In this document: in pieces, positions 18,889 to 27,921 of the stretch
Layout: every line of letters begins with the position of its first letter
How positions within the stretch are numbered: the first letter of the stretch is position 1
Assembly: GCA_022823665.1 (NCBI GenBank)
Contig: JAJEHN010000004.1
Coordinates: 1 to 64,000 of the forward strand
Length of the DNA stretch: 64,000 nucleotides
Reading direction: 5' to 3'
Source of the DNA: Thermoanaerobaculia bacterium
Lineage (GTDB): Bacteria; Acidobacteriota; Thermoanaerobaculia; Multivoradales; Multivoraceae
Notes under the pieces: generated by a model
Database searches by the model: none
What the model saw: the letters and a program-made list of their open reading frames with translations, nothing else
What the model was told of the DNA's origin: nothing
Made by a program: the position numbers and the translations under genes

Positions 18889-19944
18889 GTGCGAGCACTC
18901 ACCGCCCTGCTTCTCATCGTTGGCCCGGGCCTAGCGCAGGGCCAGTCCGTGGAGCAGTGCGTTCCCGAGGGCGCGAACCCGCCCATGCCGAAGAGCGCCC
19001 GGGCCTACGCGGCGATGTGCGAGCCGCACGTGGGCGTGGCGCCGACCGTCGACTGCGGCCAGGGGGCGCGCATCCGTATCCGGCAGGACGGCGAGGAGAT
19101 CTTCGAGGACCCGGGGCTGCACCAATGCGACGACGGCAGTCTCCAGATCGGCGACTGCATGCCGGGCTCGAGCCTCCAGCGCCACGCGGGCAGGAACGCC
19201 GACGGCTCGCCGCGTCCCGAGGTCGTCTGGGTGAGCTTCTGCCGCCACGACGGGCGTGACGACGTCTTCAACGTCGACATCGGCGACTCGGTCCAGTTGA
19301 TCGGCTACAACTACGAGACCGGCGCCACCTGCTTCTTCGAGTCCGGCGACAACAGCCCGTGGACCTCCGTCGGCGAGAAGAACCGCCTGCTCGGCGTGCT
19401 ACCCGGCCCGGACGACCCGGGGTTCGACGACGCGTACATGCCGGCCGGAGACATCCAGTGCGTGCGCTGCCACCAGGCGGACCCGTTCATCCACAACCCG
19501 TGGATCAAGTCCGCGCGGCTTCCCGAGAACCCGCGCCAGCCCGTCGTCCCCGTCCTGCCCGGCCCGAACCCGCCCTACTACGTCGTCGGCGCCCCGGATT
19601 GGGACATGCGCACGATCCACATCGAGGGCAACGGCTGCCTCGGCTGCCACCGGATGGCCATGGAGACGCTGGAGGAGTTCACCGGCGACTTCTGGGACCC
19701 CAACGAGCACATGCCGCCGCACGATCCGGGCTCACTGGCCGCGGACCTCGAGGCGCTCCGGCAATGCTGGGAGGACGGCCCGGAGAACACGCCCGGTTGC
19801 GACTGGGTGATTCCGCCGGCCGGCGAATGTGCCGGCGGCGTCGTGGGGCCCGACTATCCGCACGCGTCGAAGGGCTTCAACCGCGGCCTTGAGAGCGCCC
19901 CGCACAGCTCGGGCAAGCGCTGGATGACGGAGCCGGAGAAGTAG
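18889..19944 (+). CDS. exported di-haem c-type protein, unknown function
   Basis: A 351-residue secreted protein starting at a GTG 3 nt after the TauD gene. It has a short signal peptide (LTALLLIVGPGLAQG) and two haem c sites, CVRCH at 191-195 and CLGCH at 250-254, in the C-terminal half. Eight or so additional cysteines lie outside these sites, so disulfides are likely. No enzyme domain is recognisable. A role in electron transfer or as an oxygenase partner is inferred only from its neighbour. Confidence 0.8.
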   Translation: MRALTALLLIVGPGLAQGQSVEQCVPEGANPPMPKSARAYAAMCEPHVGVAPTVDCGQGARIRIRQDGEEIFEDPGLHQCDDGSLQIGDCMPGSSLQRHAGRNADGSPRPEVVWVSFCRHDGRDDVFNVDIGDSVQLIGYNYETGATCFFESGDNSPWTSVGEKNRLLGVLPGPDDPGFDDAYMPAGDIQCVRCHQADPFIHNPWIKSARLPENPRQPVVPVLPGPNPPYYVVGAPDWDMRTIHIEGNGCLGCHRMAMETLEEFTGDFWDPNEHMPPHDPGSLAADLEALRQCWEDGPENTPGCDWVIPPAGECAGGVVGPDYPHASKGFNRGLESAPHSSGKRWMTEPEK

Positions 19945-19958
19945 GGCCGCGGATAGGT

Positions 19959-20016
19959 CGCCGCTTTCGCGGCGCGTATTCCTCAGAAGCCGGCGGGGGC
20001 GCCGGCGCACCCAGTG
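19959..20016 (-). repeat. structured post-stop repeat, copy R1
   Basis: Read on the minus strand: tail CACTGGGTGC, hairpin 1 GCCGGCG-CCCC-CGCCGGC, a spacer, then hairpin 2 CGCCGC-GAAA-GCGGCG. It starts 10 nt after the stop of the FG-GAP gene, between two converging genes. Confidence 0.75.
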
Positions 20017-20026
20017 TGGGGCCGTG

Positions 20027-21670
20027 CTACTCCTGCTCGACGACCAACAACTGGTCGGCCGCCACGTTCTCGCGCTCCGTCGTCGAGCCGTCCGGCCAGG
20101 TCACGACGACCGAATCGACCGTCGCCGCTTCGCCGAGGCCGAAGTGCTGGCGGAAGTCGTCCTGGGACAGGTAGCTCGTGCCGCTGCGGACGTTGCGGAT
20201 CTGGCCGCGGCCGCCGGCCGTGACTCGCACGACCGCGCCGATCGCGTCCGTGTTCCTGCCGGCGCCCTCCAGCCTGACCTGCAGCCAGCGGCCGCCGCCG
20301 GCCTCGTTCTTCAAGACCGTTGGTGAGCCGTCGAGGTCGTTGATCACCAGGTCCACCCGGCCGTCGTTGTCGAGATCGCCCATCGCGAGGCCGCGGCTGA
20401 CCCGCTGTTCGAGGAACGCGGGACCCCCGCGCTCGGCCACCTCTTCGAAGGTGCCGTCGCCCAGGTTGCGGTAGAGCAGCTTGCGCTGGCGGTAGCCGGC
20501 CGAAGCGCCGAGACGGGCCCCGTCGAGCTGGGGGTACACGTGCCCGTTCACCACGACCAGGTCCTCCCAGCCGTCGTTGTCGTAGTCGAAGAACGCGGTA
20601 CCCCAGCCGACGTAGGGCAGGCTCGACGCACCCGTCCTCGAGCGGAAGGAGGCGTCGCTCGAGTACTCGCCTTCATTGCGGTAGAGCGCGTTGTACTCCT
20701 CGGCGAAGTTGCTGACGAACAGGCTCAGCCGGCCGCTGCCGTCGTAGTCGCCGACGGCGACGCCCATGCCTCCCTGCTCGCCGCCGTCCTCGCTCACCGC
20801 GACGCCCATGAAGAAGCCCGACTCTTCGAAGGTCCCGTCCTTGCGGTTCATGTAGAGGTAGTTGGGCGTCGAGTCGTTCGCGACGTAGAGGTCGAGCCAG
20901 CCGTCGTCGTCCACGTCGACCCAGGCGATGCCGAGGCCGAAGTAGCCGTCCGGGTCGCGAACTCCCGCCTCCTCGCCGACCTCGGTGAAAGCGCCGTCCT
21001 CTTCCTGGCGGAACAGGAGGTCGGAGGTGCCCGGCAAGCCGCGCGGTCCGCACTGCACGGCGACGCCGCGGTACTCGCAGGTCTTGCCGCTGCCGAACTC
21101 CGGCAGGTTGTCGAGATCGAACTCGACGTAGCGGCTCACGAACAAGTCGAGATCGCCGTCGCGGTCGTAGTCGGCGAAGCCGCAGCCCGCCGACCAGCCC
21201 GAGGCCGCGACGCCGAGCTCCGCCGCCACGTCGGTGAACGCGCCTTCGCCCGAGTTGCGGTAGAGCCGGTTCCGGCCGATGCCGGTCACGTAGAGGTCCT
21301 GCCAGCCGTCACCGTCGACGTCGGCGATGCAGAGGCCCATTCCCCAGCCGGGGTGGGCTACGCCAGCCTCCGCAGCGACGTCCCGGAACGTGCCGTCGCC
21401 GAGGTTGCGGTAGAGGGCGCTGTGCGACGACTGCGGGTCGTTCGCGGTGTCGACGGTGAGGGAGTTGACGAAGTAGATGTCGAGCAGGCCGTCGCGGTCG
21501 TAGTCGAAGAGCCCGACGCCGCCGCTCATCGACTCGACGATGTACTTCTTCTCGGGCGCGGAGTTGTGGCGGAAGGTGATGCCGGTGGACTCGGTGATGT
21601 CGCGGAAGAGGGGCGCGTCGCCGATGGGCTGGGCCAGTGTGGATACAGGCCAGACAAGGAGCACGGTCAT
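20027..21670 (-). CDS. CRTAC1-like FG-GAP / ASPIC-UnbV protein
   Basis: Exported beta-propeller protein. Repeated FG-GAP/VCBS units with calcium-binding DxDxDG loops run through residues 40-440 (DYDRDGLLDIYF, DVDGDGWQDLYV, DYDRDGDLDLF, DYDNDGWEDLVVV), followed by an ASPIC/UnbV domain ending VVVTWPDGST. The ATG at 21670 begins a signal peptide (MTVLLVWPVSTLAQ). An alternative TTG at 21760, overlapping the TPR stop, would add 30 residues encoded by repeat R2. Such proteins often pair with TPR proteins, as here; they are presumed surface binding or scaffold proteins. Confidence 0.9.
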   Translation of the reverse strand: MTVLLVWPVSTLAQPIGDAPLFRDITESTGITFRHNSAPEKKYIVESMSGGVGLFDYDRDGLLDIYFVNSLTVDTANDPQSSHSALYRNLGDGTFRDVAAEAGVAHPGWGMGLCIADVDGDGWQDLYVTGIGRNRLYRNSGEGAFTDVAAELGVAASGWSAGCGFADYDRDGDLDLFVSRYVEFDLDNLPEFGSGKTCEYRGVAVQCGPRGLPGTSDLLFRQEEDGAFTEVGEEAGVRDPDGYFGLGIAWVDVDDDGWLDLYVANDSTPNYLYMNRKDGTFEESGFFMGVAVSEDGGEQGGMGVAVGDYDGSGRLSLFVSNFAEEYNALYRNEGEYSSDASFRSRTGASSLPYVGWGTAFFDYDNDGWEDLVVVNGHVYPQLDGARLGASAGYRQRKLLYRNLGDGTFEEVAERGGPAFLEQRVSRGLAMGDLDNDGRVDLVINDLDGSPTVLKNEAGGGRWLQVRLEGAGRNTDAIGAVVRVTAGGRGQIRNVRSGTSYLSQDDFRQHFGLGEAATVDSVVVTWPDGSTTERENVAADQLLVVEQE

Positions 21671-21695
21671 GGCTGCCGCGGCGGGATTCCGGAGG

Positions 21696-21743
21696 CCGGC
21701 GCTAACGCGCCGGGTGCCGGCGGGGGCGCCGGCGCACCCAGTG
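21696..21743 (-). repeat. structured post-stop repeat, copy R2
   Basis: Minus strand: tail CACTGGGTGC, hairpin 1 GCCGGCG-CCCC-CGCCGGC, then hairpin 2 CCGGCGC-GTTA-GCGCCGG. It starts 13 nt after the stop of the 21757-22695 TPR gene and precedes the FG-GAP signal peptide. Confidence 0.8.
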
Positions 21744-21756
21744 GCTGCCGGCCGAG

Positions 21757-22695
21757 TCAAGGCTCGGTCCTCGAGCCGAGCGGCGGCTGGGCGCGCAGGC
21801 GCTCGATGTGCTGTTCGATCGCGGCCTGTGCCTCGCGGGAGAACTGCAGGTGGCGCTCCGCTCCCTCGCGGTCGCCGAGGCGGGCGAGGGCGAGGCTGAG
21901 TTGGTAGTGCCCCTTGATCGACTGGGTTTCGGCGGCCACCGCTCGCGTGAGCGCTTCCCGGGCCTCCTCGAAACGACCCTCCTTCACGCGAGCCGTTCCG
22001 ATCGTCACCAGCGCCGTCGGGTGATCGGGATTCACCGCGAGCGCCCGCTCCGCGAGTCGGGTCGCTTCGTCCAGGTTGCCGAGCCCCTCGACGGCCTCGG
22101 ACATGGCGGCCAGCGCCTCCACGTTGCCGGGCTCCAGCCGCAGCGCCGCGGCCAGCGCTTCCCGGGCCTCGTCGAACCGGTCCACGCGATTGAGCGCGAG
22201 ACCGAGCCCGATCTGGGTCAGGGCCCGACCCGGATCCAGCGCCGCCGCATCCTGGAGCACTTCGGCTGCTTGCGCCATCTCGCCTACCTGCATGCGGGCC
22301 ACGCCGAGCAAGTAGGCGTACTCCGCCTCCCCGGGGTGCATCCGGGCGAGCGGTTCGAGAGCCAGGATCGCCTGGATCGGGTTGCTCCGGCCGAGGGAGA
22401 AGCGGGCGTAAGCGTTGAGGACGTCCTCGGAGTTGGGCGCCAGGGTGATGGCGCGGCCGAGTGCGTCGGCGGCGGCTTCGGGTTGGTTGCGGCCGGCGAG
22501 AGCGCGGGCCTGGTCGAGGAGGGAGCGGACGGACTCGGTCGGCGCGGCTTCGGGCTGGGCACCGAGAGCTGTTGTCGCAACGAGGAGCAGGAAGAGCGCC
22601 GAGCAGAAAAGAGGAGACGGCCTGCGGCCGGCGCGTTTCCTGGCCGCCTTCGGCGGCAGCGGGTCAGAGGACCCGCGCACCCAGCGGAGGGTCAC
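21757..22695 (-). CDS. exported TPR protein (small)
   Basis: A 312-residue protein with about six TPR-like helical pairs after residue 55 (LDQARALAGRNQPEAAADAL, ALDPGRALTQIGLGLALN, ALAVNPDHPTALVTIGTA). A hydrophobic signal segment (LFCSALFLLLVATTALG) follows an Arg/Lys-rich N-terminus that is encoded by repeat R3. No ATG, GTG or TTG lies between the repeat and the signal segment, so the GTG at 22695, overlapping the previous stop as GTGA, is the only usual start. It belongs to the VWA-TPR-TPR-FG-GAP run. Confidence 0.85.
   Translation of the reverse strand: MTLRWVRGSSDPLPPKAARKRAGRRPSPLFCSALFLLLVATTALGAQPEAAPTESVRSLLDQARALAGRNQPEAAADALGRAITLAPNSEDVLNAYARFSLGRSNPIQAILALEPLARMHPGEAEYAYLLGVARMQVGEMAQAAEVLQDAAALDPGRALTQIGLGLALNRVDRFDEAREALAAALRLEPGNVEALAAMSEAVEGLGNLDEATRLAERALAVNPDHPTALVTIGTARVKEGRFEEAREALTRAVAAETQSIKGHYQLSLALARLGDREGAERHLQFSREAQAAIEQHIERLRAQPPLGSRTEP
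22618..22684 (-). repeat. structured post-stop repeat, copy R3
   Basis: Minus strand: CTGGGTGC tail, hairpin 1 GCGGGTC-CTCT-GACCCGC, hairpin 2 GCCGCC-GAA-GGCGGC, spacer, hairpin 3 CGGCC-GCA-GGCCG. It starts 7 nt after the stop of the large TPR gene and lies wholly inside the 5' coding part of the small TPR gene. Confidence 0.85.
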
Positions 22696-24887
22696 TGGTC
22701 GGACCTTCCCTTGAGTCGCTGGAAGATCTCGAATTGCTCTCGGGCCTTCTCGCGGTCGCCGAGCTTCTGGTAGGCCAGGCCGAGCTGGTTGCGGATGTTG
22801 GGATCTTCCGGCGCCAGTTCCGCGGCCGCGAGCAACTGCGCGGCCGCCTCGTCGACGCGGCCGTCCTCGAGCAGGATCTTGCCGCGGAGGTAGCGGGCGT
22901 CGGCGAAGTCGGGTTCCGCGTCGAGCACGAGTTCCACTTCGCGCAGCGCGGCCTGCGGCTGGTTGTCGAGTTCCAGCACGGTGGCCAGGACGTAGCGCGA
23001 CTGGTGGTCTGCGGGATGCGAGGCGACTTCAGCGCGCAGCGCGGCGCCGGCCTCCTCGAGGCGGCCCTGGCGGAGATAGATGTTGCCGAGCGTGGCCTGC
23101 GCCTCGGCCACGCTGGGCCGCAGTTCGATGGCGCGTTCGAGGTGCTCCACCGCCGCGTCGAAGTCGCCTTCCTGGGCTGCCGCCTGGCCGAGCAGCACGT
23201 TGAGTTCGGGCCAGTCGGCGTGCTCGGCGAGCAAGCGGTCGAAGATCGGCTGCGCCTCGATCGTCCGACCGCTCCGGACCAGGGCCAGGCCGTAGGCGTA
23301 CTGGAGCGAACGGTCGGCGGCGCGTGCCGGATCGGTGGCCAGCAGCTCCGCCGCGCGGTCGTAGACCTCGGCGTTGAGCCAGGCCAGAGCGAGCATCCGC
23401 CGTAGCGCGAGGTCGTCTGGCTGCCGCTCCAGCGCCGTCGACAGGGGCGTCGTCGCCTGTTCGAACTGTCCGGCGTTGAACCGGGCGACGCCCAGCGAGT
23501 ACTGGACCCTCGGGAAGCCCGGATCGACCGAGGCGGCCTGCTCGAAGTGACCCGCGGCCCGGGTGAAGCGCCGGGCCTGCGTCGCCATCACGCCGAGATT
23601 GAACGAGGCGCGGGCCAGTGTCGTTCGAGCCGTCCGAGCGAGCTGCCCGCGAACCTCCGGCGAGAGGCCGGAGACCGGCGTCTCGCTGAAGACGGACAGG
23701 CCGACGACCCCGGCCGACGGTTCCTTGCCATGGCCGTCCAGGTAGTTCGACATGCGATCGCGCGACGTCTGGGCCAGGGCCACCGAGAAGCGCTCGGCGG
23801 CCTCGAAGTGAGGCAGCGCCCGCGCCTCGTCGCCGGTGCGGCGCAACGCCAGGGCGAGCTGGTAGTGGAGGCTCTCCATCTGGTTGGCGTTGAACGAGCT
23901 CCCGTACCCGCCTTCCGCCAGATCGATGGCGCTCTCGAGCGCGGCCGCCGCTTCCCCCGGCCGGTCGAGTCCGAGCAGGGCCCGACCCAGATGATGGAGC
24001 GCGTTGGGCCGGGTGGACGTCGACTCGGCCGCGATCTCCAGGGAAGCCAGCGCCTCCTCGAAGCGCCGGGCATCGACCAGCACCATTCCCAGGTAGAGGT
24101 GGTTCACCGGATCCTCGGGAGAGATGCGGCGTTCCTCCTTGAACCGGTCGATCGCCTCCTCGACGGCGCCGCGGCCCCGGTCCAGCAGTTCCACGGTCCC
24201 CAGGTAGAAGCGGGCCCGCGGCACCCGAGGTTCTTCCTCGACGGCGCGTTCGAGCGCCTCGCGGGCCTTCCCGTACTCGCCGTAGTCGCGGTAGGTCCTG
24301 CCGATCAGAATCCAGGTCTGCGGAATCGGACGCTCCTCGGCCACATCCCGGAAGAGTTTCTCGGCGGCCTCGGGACGCTCCAGACGGAGGTAGCCGCTGG
24401 CGAGGGCGAAGCGGGTCTCGACGTCTTCCGGCGTGGACTCGACGGCCCGTTCCAACTGCTGCACCGCCATCTCCGGCTGGCCGCTCGCGTTGAAGGCCCG
24501 GGCGAGGAGCCGCACGGCGCGGCCGTCTCCCGAGCTGCGCGCGAGCAGACGCCGGAGGTGGTCCGCCGCGCCATCGGGATCTCCGCGCTCGAGCGCGAGT
24601 TCGGCGAGGGCGAGCAGCGGGCGCCGCGCTTCGAGGGCCGAGACGAGGGCGCGTTCGTAGGCGGTCTCGGCCTCGGCCGGGGCGCCGTTGGCGCGGTGCA
24701 GGTCACCGAGCAGCAGCCAGCCTTCGAGCAGCGCCTCGCGGTACCAGCTCTCGGCCGCCTGCGGTTCGTCGCGGCGGAGCATGTTCTCCGCCTCCGACAG
24801 GGCGCGCTGCATCGCGGCGTCGGGTGGCTCTTCCTGGGCCGCAGCCAGCCCTGCAACCATGACCAGGCCGAGAGCAGACCCGCGCAC
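22692..24887 (-). CDS. exported TPR protein (large)
   Basis: About 731 residues of tandem TPR units after a signal peptide (SALGLVMVAGLAAAQ). The units run nearly to the C-terminus, for example YERALVSALEARRPLLALAE, PRARFYLGTVELLDRG, HLERAIELRPSVAEAQATLG and NIRNQLGLAYQKLGDREKA. The start is either the GTG at 24887, inside degenerate repeat R9, or a TTG at 24896. It follows the VWA gene by a few bases and overlaps the small TPR gene. Likely a scaffold for protein interactions; no catalytic domain is seen. Confidence 0.88.
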   Translation of the reverse strand: MRGSALGLVMVAGLAAAQEEPPDAAMQRALSEAENMLRRDEPQAAESWYREALLEGWLLLGDLHRANGAPAEAETAYERALVSALEARRPLLALAELALERGDPDGAADHLRRLLARSSGDGRAVRLLARAFNASGQPEMAVQQLERAVESTPEDVETRFALASGYLRLERPEAAEKLFRDVAEERPIPQTWILIGRTYRDYGEYGKAREALERAVEEEPRVPRARFYLGTVELLDRGRGAVEEAIDRFKEERRISPEDPVNHLYLGMVLVDARRFEEALASLEIAAESTSTRPNALHHLGRALLGLDRPGEAAAALESAIDLAEGGYGSSFNANQMESLHYQLALALRRTGDEARALPHFEAAERFSVALAQTSRDRMSNYLDGHGKEPSAGVVGLSVFSETPVSGLSPEVRGQLARTARTTLARASFNLGVMATQARRFTRAAGHFEQAASVDPGFPRVQYSLGVARFNAGQFEQATTPLSTALERQPDDLALRRMLALAWLNAEVYDRAAELLATDPARAADRSLQYAYGLALVRSGRTIEAQPIFDRLLAEHADWPELNVLLGQAAAQEGDFDAAVEHLERAIELRPSVAEAQATLGNIYLRQGRLEEAGAALRAEVASHPADHQSRYVLATVLELDNQPQAALREVELVLDAEPDFADARYLRGKILLEDGRVDEAAAQLLAAAELAPEDPNIRNQLGLAYQKLGDREKAREQFEIFQRLKGRSDQ

Positions 24888-24890
24888 CCG
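24874..24890 (-). repeat. degenerate copy of the post-stop repeat (R9)
   Basis: Minus strand reads CCGGGTGCGCGGGTCTG, that is the tail plus the 5' arm of hairpin 1; the 3' arm is lost. It starts 8 nt after the VWA gene stop, the same position as intact copies. Confidence 0.5.
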
Positions 24891-24898
24891 GAGCAACG

Positions 24899-26710
24899 TC
24901 AGTTCCCGGCCCCCTCGCCCACGGCCAGGGTGGTCGAGACGAACGCGGTCTCGCGCGTGGCGTCGTCCCGGACGCCGACCGCGACCAGGTTCAGGCCGTC
25001 CGGAATGTCGATGTTGAAGACGAGGTCGAGAAGGCGCGTGTCGCGATCCGGGGGCGCTTCCACCAGGAAGGTCTTCTCGTCCCTCACCACCCTCGAGGTC
25101 TGGGCGTGGCGGCTCGCGACCTCCACCCTGATCTGCGCCATCTCCTTGTCCTCGAACGGCAGGAAGGCGACCTGCGCGGCCGGCACCATGACGTGGAGGG
25201 GCAGCCGCCGCTTGCCGCCGCCGGCCGCGCGAACGCGGCCCGCGCCCAGCCGCACGCCCAGCGGGTTCTCGACCAGACCGAGATAGAGCGCGCCGTCGAG
25301 CTGCTCGCTCATTCGCTGGTCGGAACTCTTGTCGCGGTAGCCGCGACGGTGGCGGACCTGCACGTTCCGGCCCCGGACCCGCACGCGGATCTGGTGTTCC
25401 CCGCGGTCGCCGCCATGGGGCGGGCGGTAGGCGAGCGAGTAGTAGCTCGCCATCTCGCTGGCGATCTGTTCGAGTTCGCCGCCGAACTGGTTGCGGTTGA
25501 AGATGGCGCGGCCGCCGGTCTCGTCGGCGAGAACGGCCATGCCGTCGCGTTCGGCTTCGCGAACCGAGCTGTTGAAGGGGTTCGCCCCCTGGAAGTCGAT
25601 CGAGGACTGCTCCGCCGCGCTCAGGAACGCGGGGCGGAGGCCGCTGGTCTGGAGCGAGTAGACCGTCACGCGGTTCGCGTTGGCGTGACGGGTGAGCTCG
25701 TGGAAGCCGCCCGACAGTTCCGCCACCGGCGACATGGAGCGGAACCGGTCGCCGGCGGGACACAGGCCGGTGATGAAATCCCGCAGGTCGCTGCCCGGAG
25801 TCCGTTCGAGGGAGTCGCTGATGTAGAGCAGCGTCTTGACGCCCGGCAGCGCGGCCAGGAAGCGGACGGTCGTCGTCAGGTGATCGAGCGTCGCGCCGAT
25901 CCGGTCGCGGCCGATGTGGGCGGCGTTCTCGACCTCGGGCATCGCCTGGCGCACGAACGTTCCGCAGGGCGCCGGCGCCGAGTTCCGGCGGCTGCTGCCC
26001 GCGGAAGCGAGCGTCCTCGCGTCCTGCCAGAGCTGGTTCAACCGCCGTATCGCGAGCCGCTTCGCCTGCTGCGACTGGCCGCCCATTCCCGGCGAGGCCG
26101 CGATGCGCTCGAGCGCCGCGTCCAGGTCCTCGCGGCTGGAGCCGAAGTAGGCCTCGGTGACGAGGTCGCGGTCCTGACGGAAGATGAGAACGCGTTCGGC
26201 CGGGAACCTCTCCTCGTCGAGGAAGGCTCTCAGGTCCTCGATCGCCTGCTTGCGGCTGGCGGGGCCGAGATGGAGCTCGTCGAAGTAGAGAACGAGATGC
26301 GCGGGTTCCGCCGCGGCCCCGGCTCCGGTTGCTTCCGGTTCGGCCGCCGGCTCGCCAGGCTCTCCAACCGGACTGGCGGACACGGCATCCGTGACCTCGC
26401 TGAAGAAGTCGATCGTCACCGGTTCGCCGTCCTCGCGCACCTCGAAGTCTTCCGGACCCAGGCCCGTCACCGGACGGCCGCGCCTGTCGCTGACCCAGAC
26501 TTCGACGTTCACGAGCTGAACGTCGACGACTTCGCTGAAAGAGGGTGGCTCGGACTCCTGCGCCTGGGCGTGGGCGAAAGCCGGCCCCAGCACCGAGAAC
26601 GCCATCGCCGGCCACGCGTACCAGAAACCCGGGGGTCGGCGTCGCGTCCGCGCGGCACAGGCGCGCGGAAGGGCGGCAGGAGCGCGGCCTGAACTTCTCA
26701 ACATCATCAC
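24899..26710 (-). CDS. VWFA-related acidobacterial-type protein
   Basis: Exported 603-residue protein resembling the TIGR03436 'VWFA-related Acidobacterial domain' family. After a leader (WPAMAFSVLGPAFAHAQ) comes a short beta domain with VQLVNVEVWVSDRRGRPV and GLGPEDFEVREDG, then a von Willebrand A-like region beginning HLVLYFDELHLGP where family members usually have a DxSxS MIDAS motif; here it is changed to DELHL. The LLYISDSLERTPG strand is also present. The GTG at 26710 overlaps the MFS stop as GTGA. Function unknown; its neighbours suggest an envelope or protein-assembly complex. Confidence 0.85.
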   Translation of the reverse strand: MMMLRSSGRAPAALPRACAARTRRRPPGFWYAWPAMAFSVLGPAFAHAQAQESEPPSFSEVVDVQLVNVEVWVSDRRGRPVTGLGPEDFEVREDGEPVTIDFFSEVTDAVSASPVGEPGEPAAEPEATGAGAAAEPAHLVLYFDELHLGPASRKQAIEDLRAFLDEERFPAERVLIFRQDRDLVTEAYFGSSREDLDAALERIAASPGMGGQSQQAKRLAIRRLNQLWQDARTLASAGSSRRNSAPAPCGTFVRQAMPEVENAAHIGRDRIGATLDHLTTTVRFLAALPGVKTLLYISDSLERTPGSDLRDFITGLCPAGDRFRSMSPVAELSGGFHELTRHANANRVTVYSLQTSGLRPAFLSAAEQSSIDFQGANPFNSSVREAERDGMAVLADETGGRAIFNRNQFGGELEQIASEMASYYSLAYRPPHGGDRGEHQIRVRVRGRNVQVRHRRGYRDKSSDQRMSEQLDGALYLGLVENPLGVRLGAGRVRAAGGGKRRLPLHVMVPAAQVAFLPFEDKEMAQIRVEVASRHAQTSRVVRDEKTFLVEAPPDRDTRLLDLVFNIDIPDGLNLVAVGVRDDATRETAFVSTTLAVGEGAGN

Positions 26711-27921
26711 GTCAGTCTACTTTCGCTGTCAGGTGAGTAGCGGTTCGGCTGCGTGTCCTCGAAGCGGCGGAACAGGCCGAAGCAGAGAGCCAGGAGAACG
26801 AGGCCGCCGACCGGAACGACGAAGCCGGCGGCCAGCCGGTCCGGCCCGCCGGCGAGTTGCGCCGTCAGCCAGGGCAGCACGGCGCCTCCGGTGCCGGCGA
26901 GGGCGAACACCCAGCCGGTGCCGCGGGAGCGTGTCGCGGCGGTGAGCTCGGCGAGGAACGACAGGGCCAGGGGAAAGAGAGGCGCCAGTCCGGCGCCGGT
27001 TGCGGCGGCGGAAACCGCGATCCCGGCAGCCGTCCGGGCCACCATGAGTCCGATCAGCCCGGCGGCCGCCAGGAGAATGCCGGCCGCGAACAGGGTGGGT
27101 TCGGTCATCCGGCGAAGCAGGAGCGGCGCCAGTGCCCGGCTGGCCAGCAGCGCCGCCCAGAACCCCGATCCGATCAAGAGGGACGAGGCGGCGGGCGAGT
27201 CCTGGATCTGATCGGCCAGGCTGACCAGCCAGCCGCCGACCGATGTCTCGATGCCGACGTAGAGGAACATGATCCCGGCGATCGCGAAGAGGGCGGCCAG
27301 CCGTCGCCGGCCGGCCGACCGCCGGGACCCGGGGGCTTCGGCAGAGGCGTCCCTGCCCGGCGCCTCGCCCCGCGTGGCCGCGAGAGACAGCAGGATCACT
27401 CCGGCGAACACCGCCAGGACAACCAGCACCGCGTCGCTCGACATTCCCCGAGGCCGCGCGGCGAAGAGCAGGGGGCACGTGACCGCGCCGACGCCCCAGA
27501 CCAGGTTGAGCGACGACAGCGCCGCGCCGCGCCGGGCCGGCTGGGCGTGGGCGACCCACAGGTTGGTGGAAGGAATCGCCAGCCCCAGGCCCAGGCCCAT
27601 CGCGGCCACCGGGACCAGGGCGACCGGCCAGTCGGCGATCGCCAGCAGCGCCAGCCCGAGAGCGATCAGCAGGTAGCCGACCAACAGGCTGAGGCCGAGC
27701 CGGTAGCTCGAGACGAGCGAGCCAACGGCACTGGCCAGGAACTGGGCTACGAAGAGCGACCTGAGCTCCTCGACCGGCAGGCGCCACTCTCCGGCCAGTT
27801 CGGGCAGCAGCGGGCCCAGCAGCACCGTGGCCACTCCGGTGGCGAAGAAGCCCACGTAGAGCGGCACGCTGCGCCCGGCAGCCACCCCCGGGCGGGTCGA
27901 CCCGGCCCTGACTTCAGCCAC
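26707..27921 (-). CDS. MFS transporter, sugar-permease-like
   Basis: A 404-residue inner-membrane carrier with about twelve hydrophobic segments and a central charged loop ([21 protein letters not shown]) between the two six-helix halves. The pattern resembles the FucP/fucose-type branch of the major facilitator superfamily. Its GTG start overlaps the LacI stop by 8 nt, so regulator and transporter are co-expressed. A sugar substrate is inferred from the LacI partner and the divergent GH3/SSS cluster. Confidence 0.87.
   Translation of the reverse strand: MAEVRAGSTRPGVAAGRSVPLYVGFFATGVATVLLGPLLPELAGEWRLPVEELRSLFVAQFLASAVGSLVSSYRLGLSLLVGYLLIALGLALLAIADWPVALVPVAAMGLGLGLAIPSTNLWVAHAQPARRGAALSSLNLVWGVGAVTCPLLFAARPRGMSSDAVLVVLAVFAGVILLSLAATRGEAPGRDASAEAPGSRRSAGRRRLAALFAIAGIMFLYVGIETSVGGWLVSLADQIQDSPAASSLLIGSGFWAALLASRALAPLLLRRMTEPTLFAAGILLAAAGLIGLMVARTAAGIAVSAAATGAGLAPLFPLALSFLAELTAATRSRGTGWVFALAGTGGAVLPWLTAQLAGGPDRLAAGFVVPVGGLVLLALCFGLFRRFEDTQPNRYSPDSESRLT

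Noticed and set aside
20673..21053. Second coding frame within the FG-GAP gene
   Set aside because: Arg/Gly-rich shadow caused by repeated GAC/GGC codons of the calcium loops.
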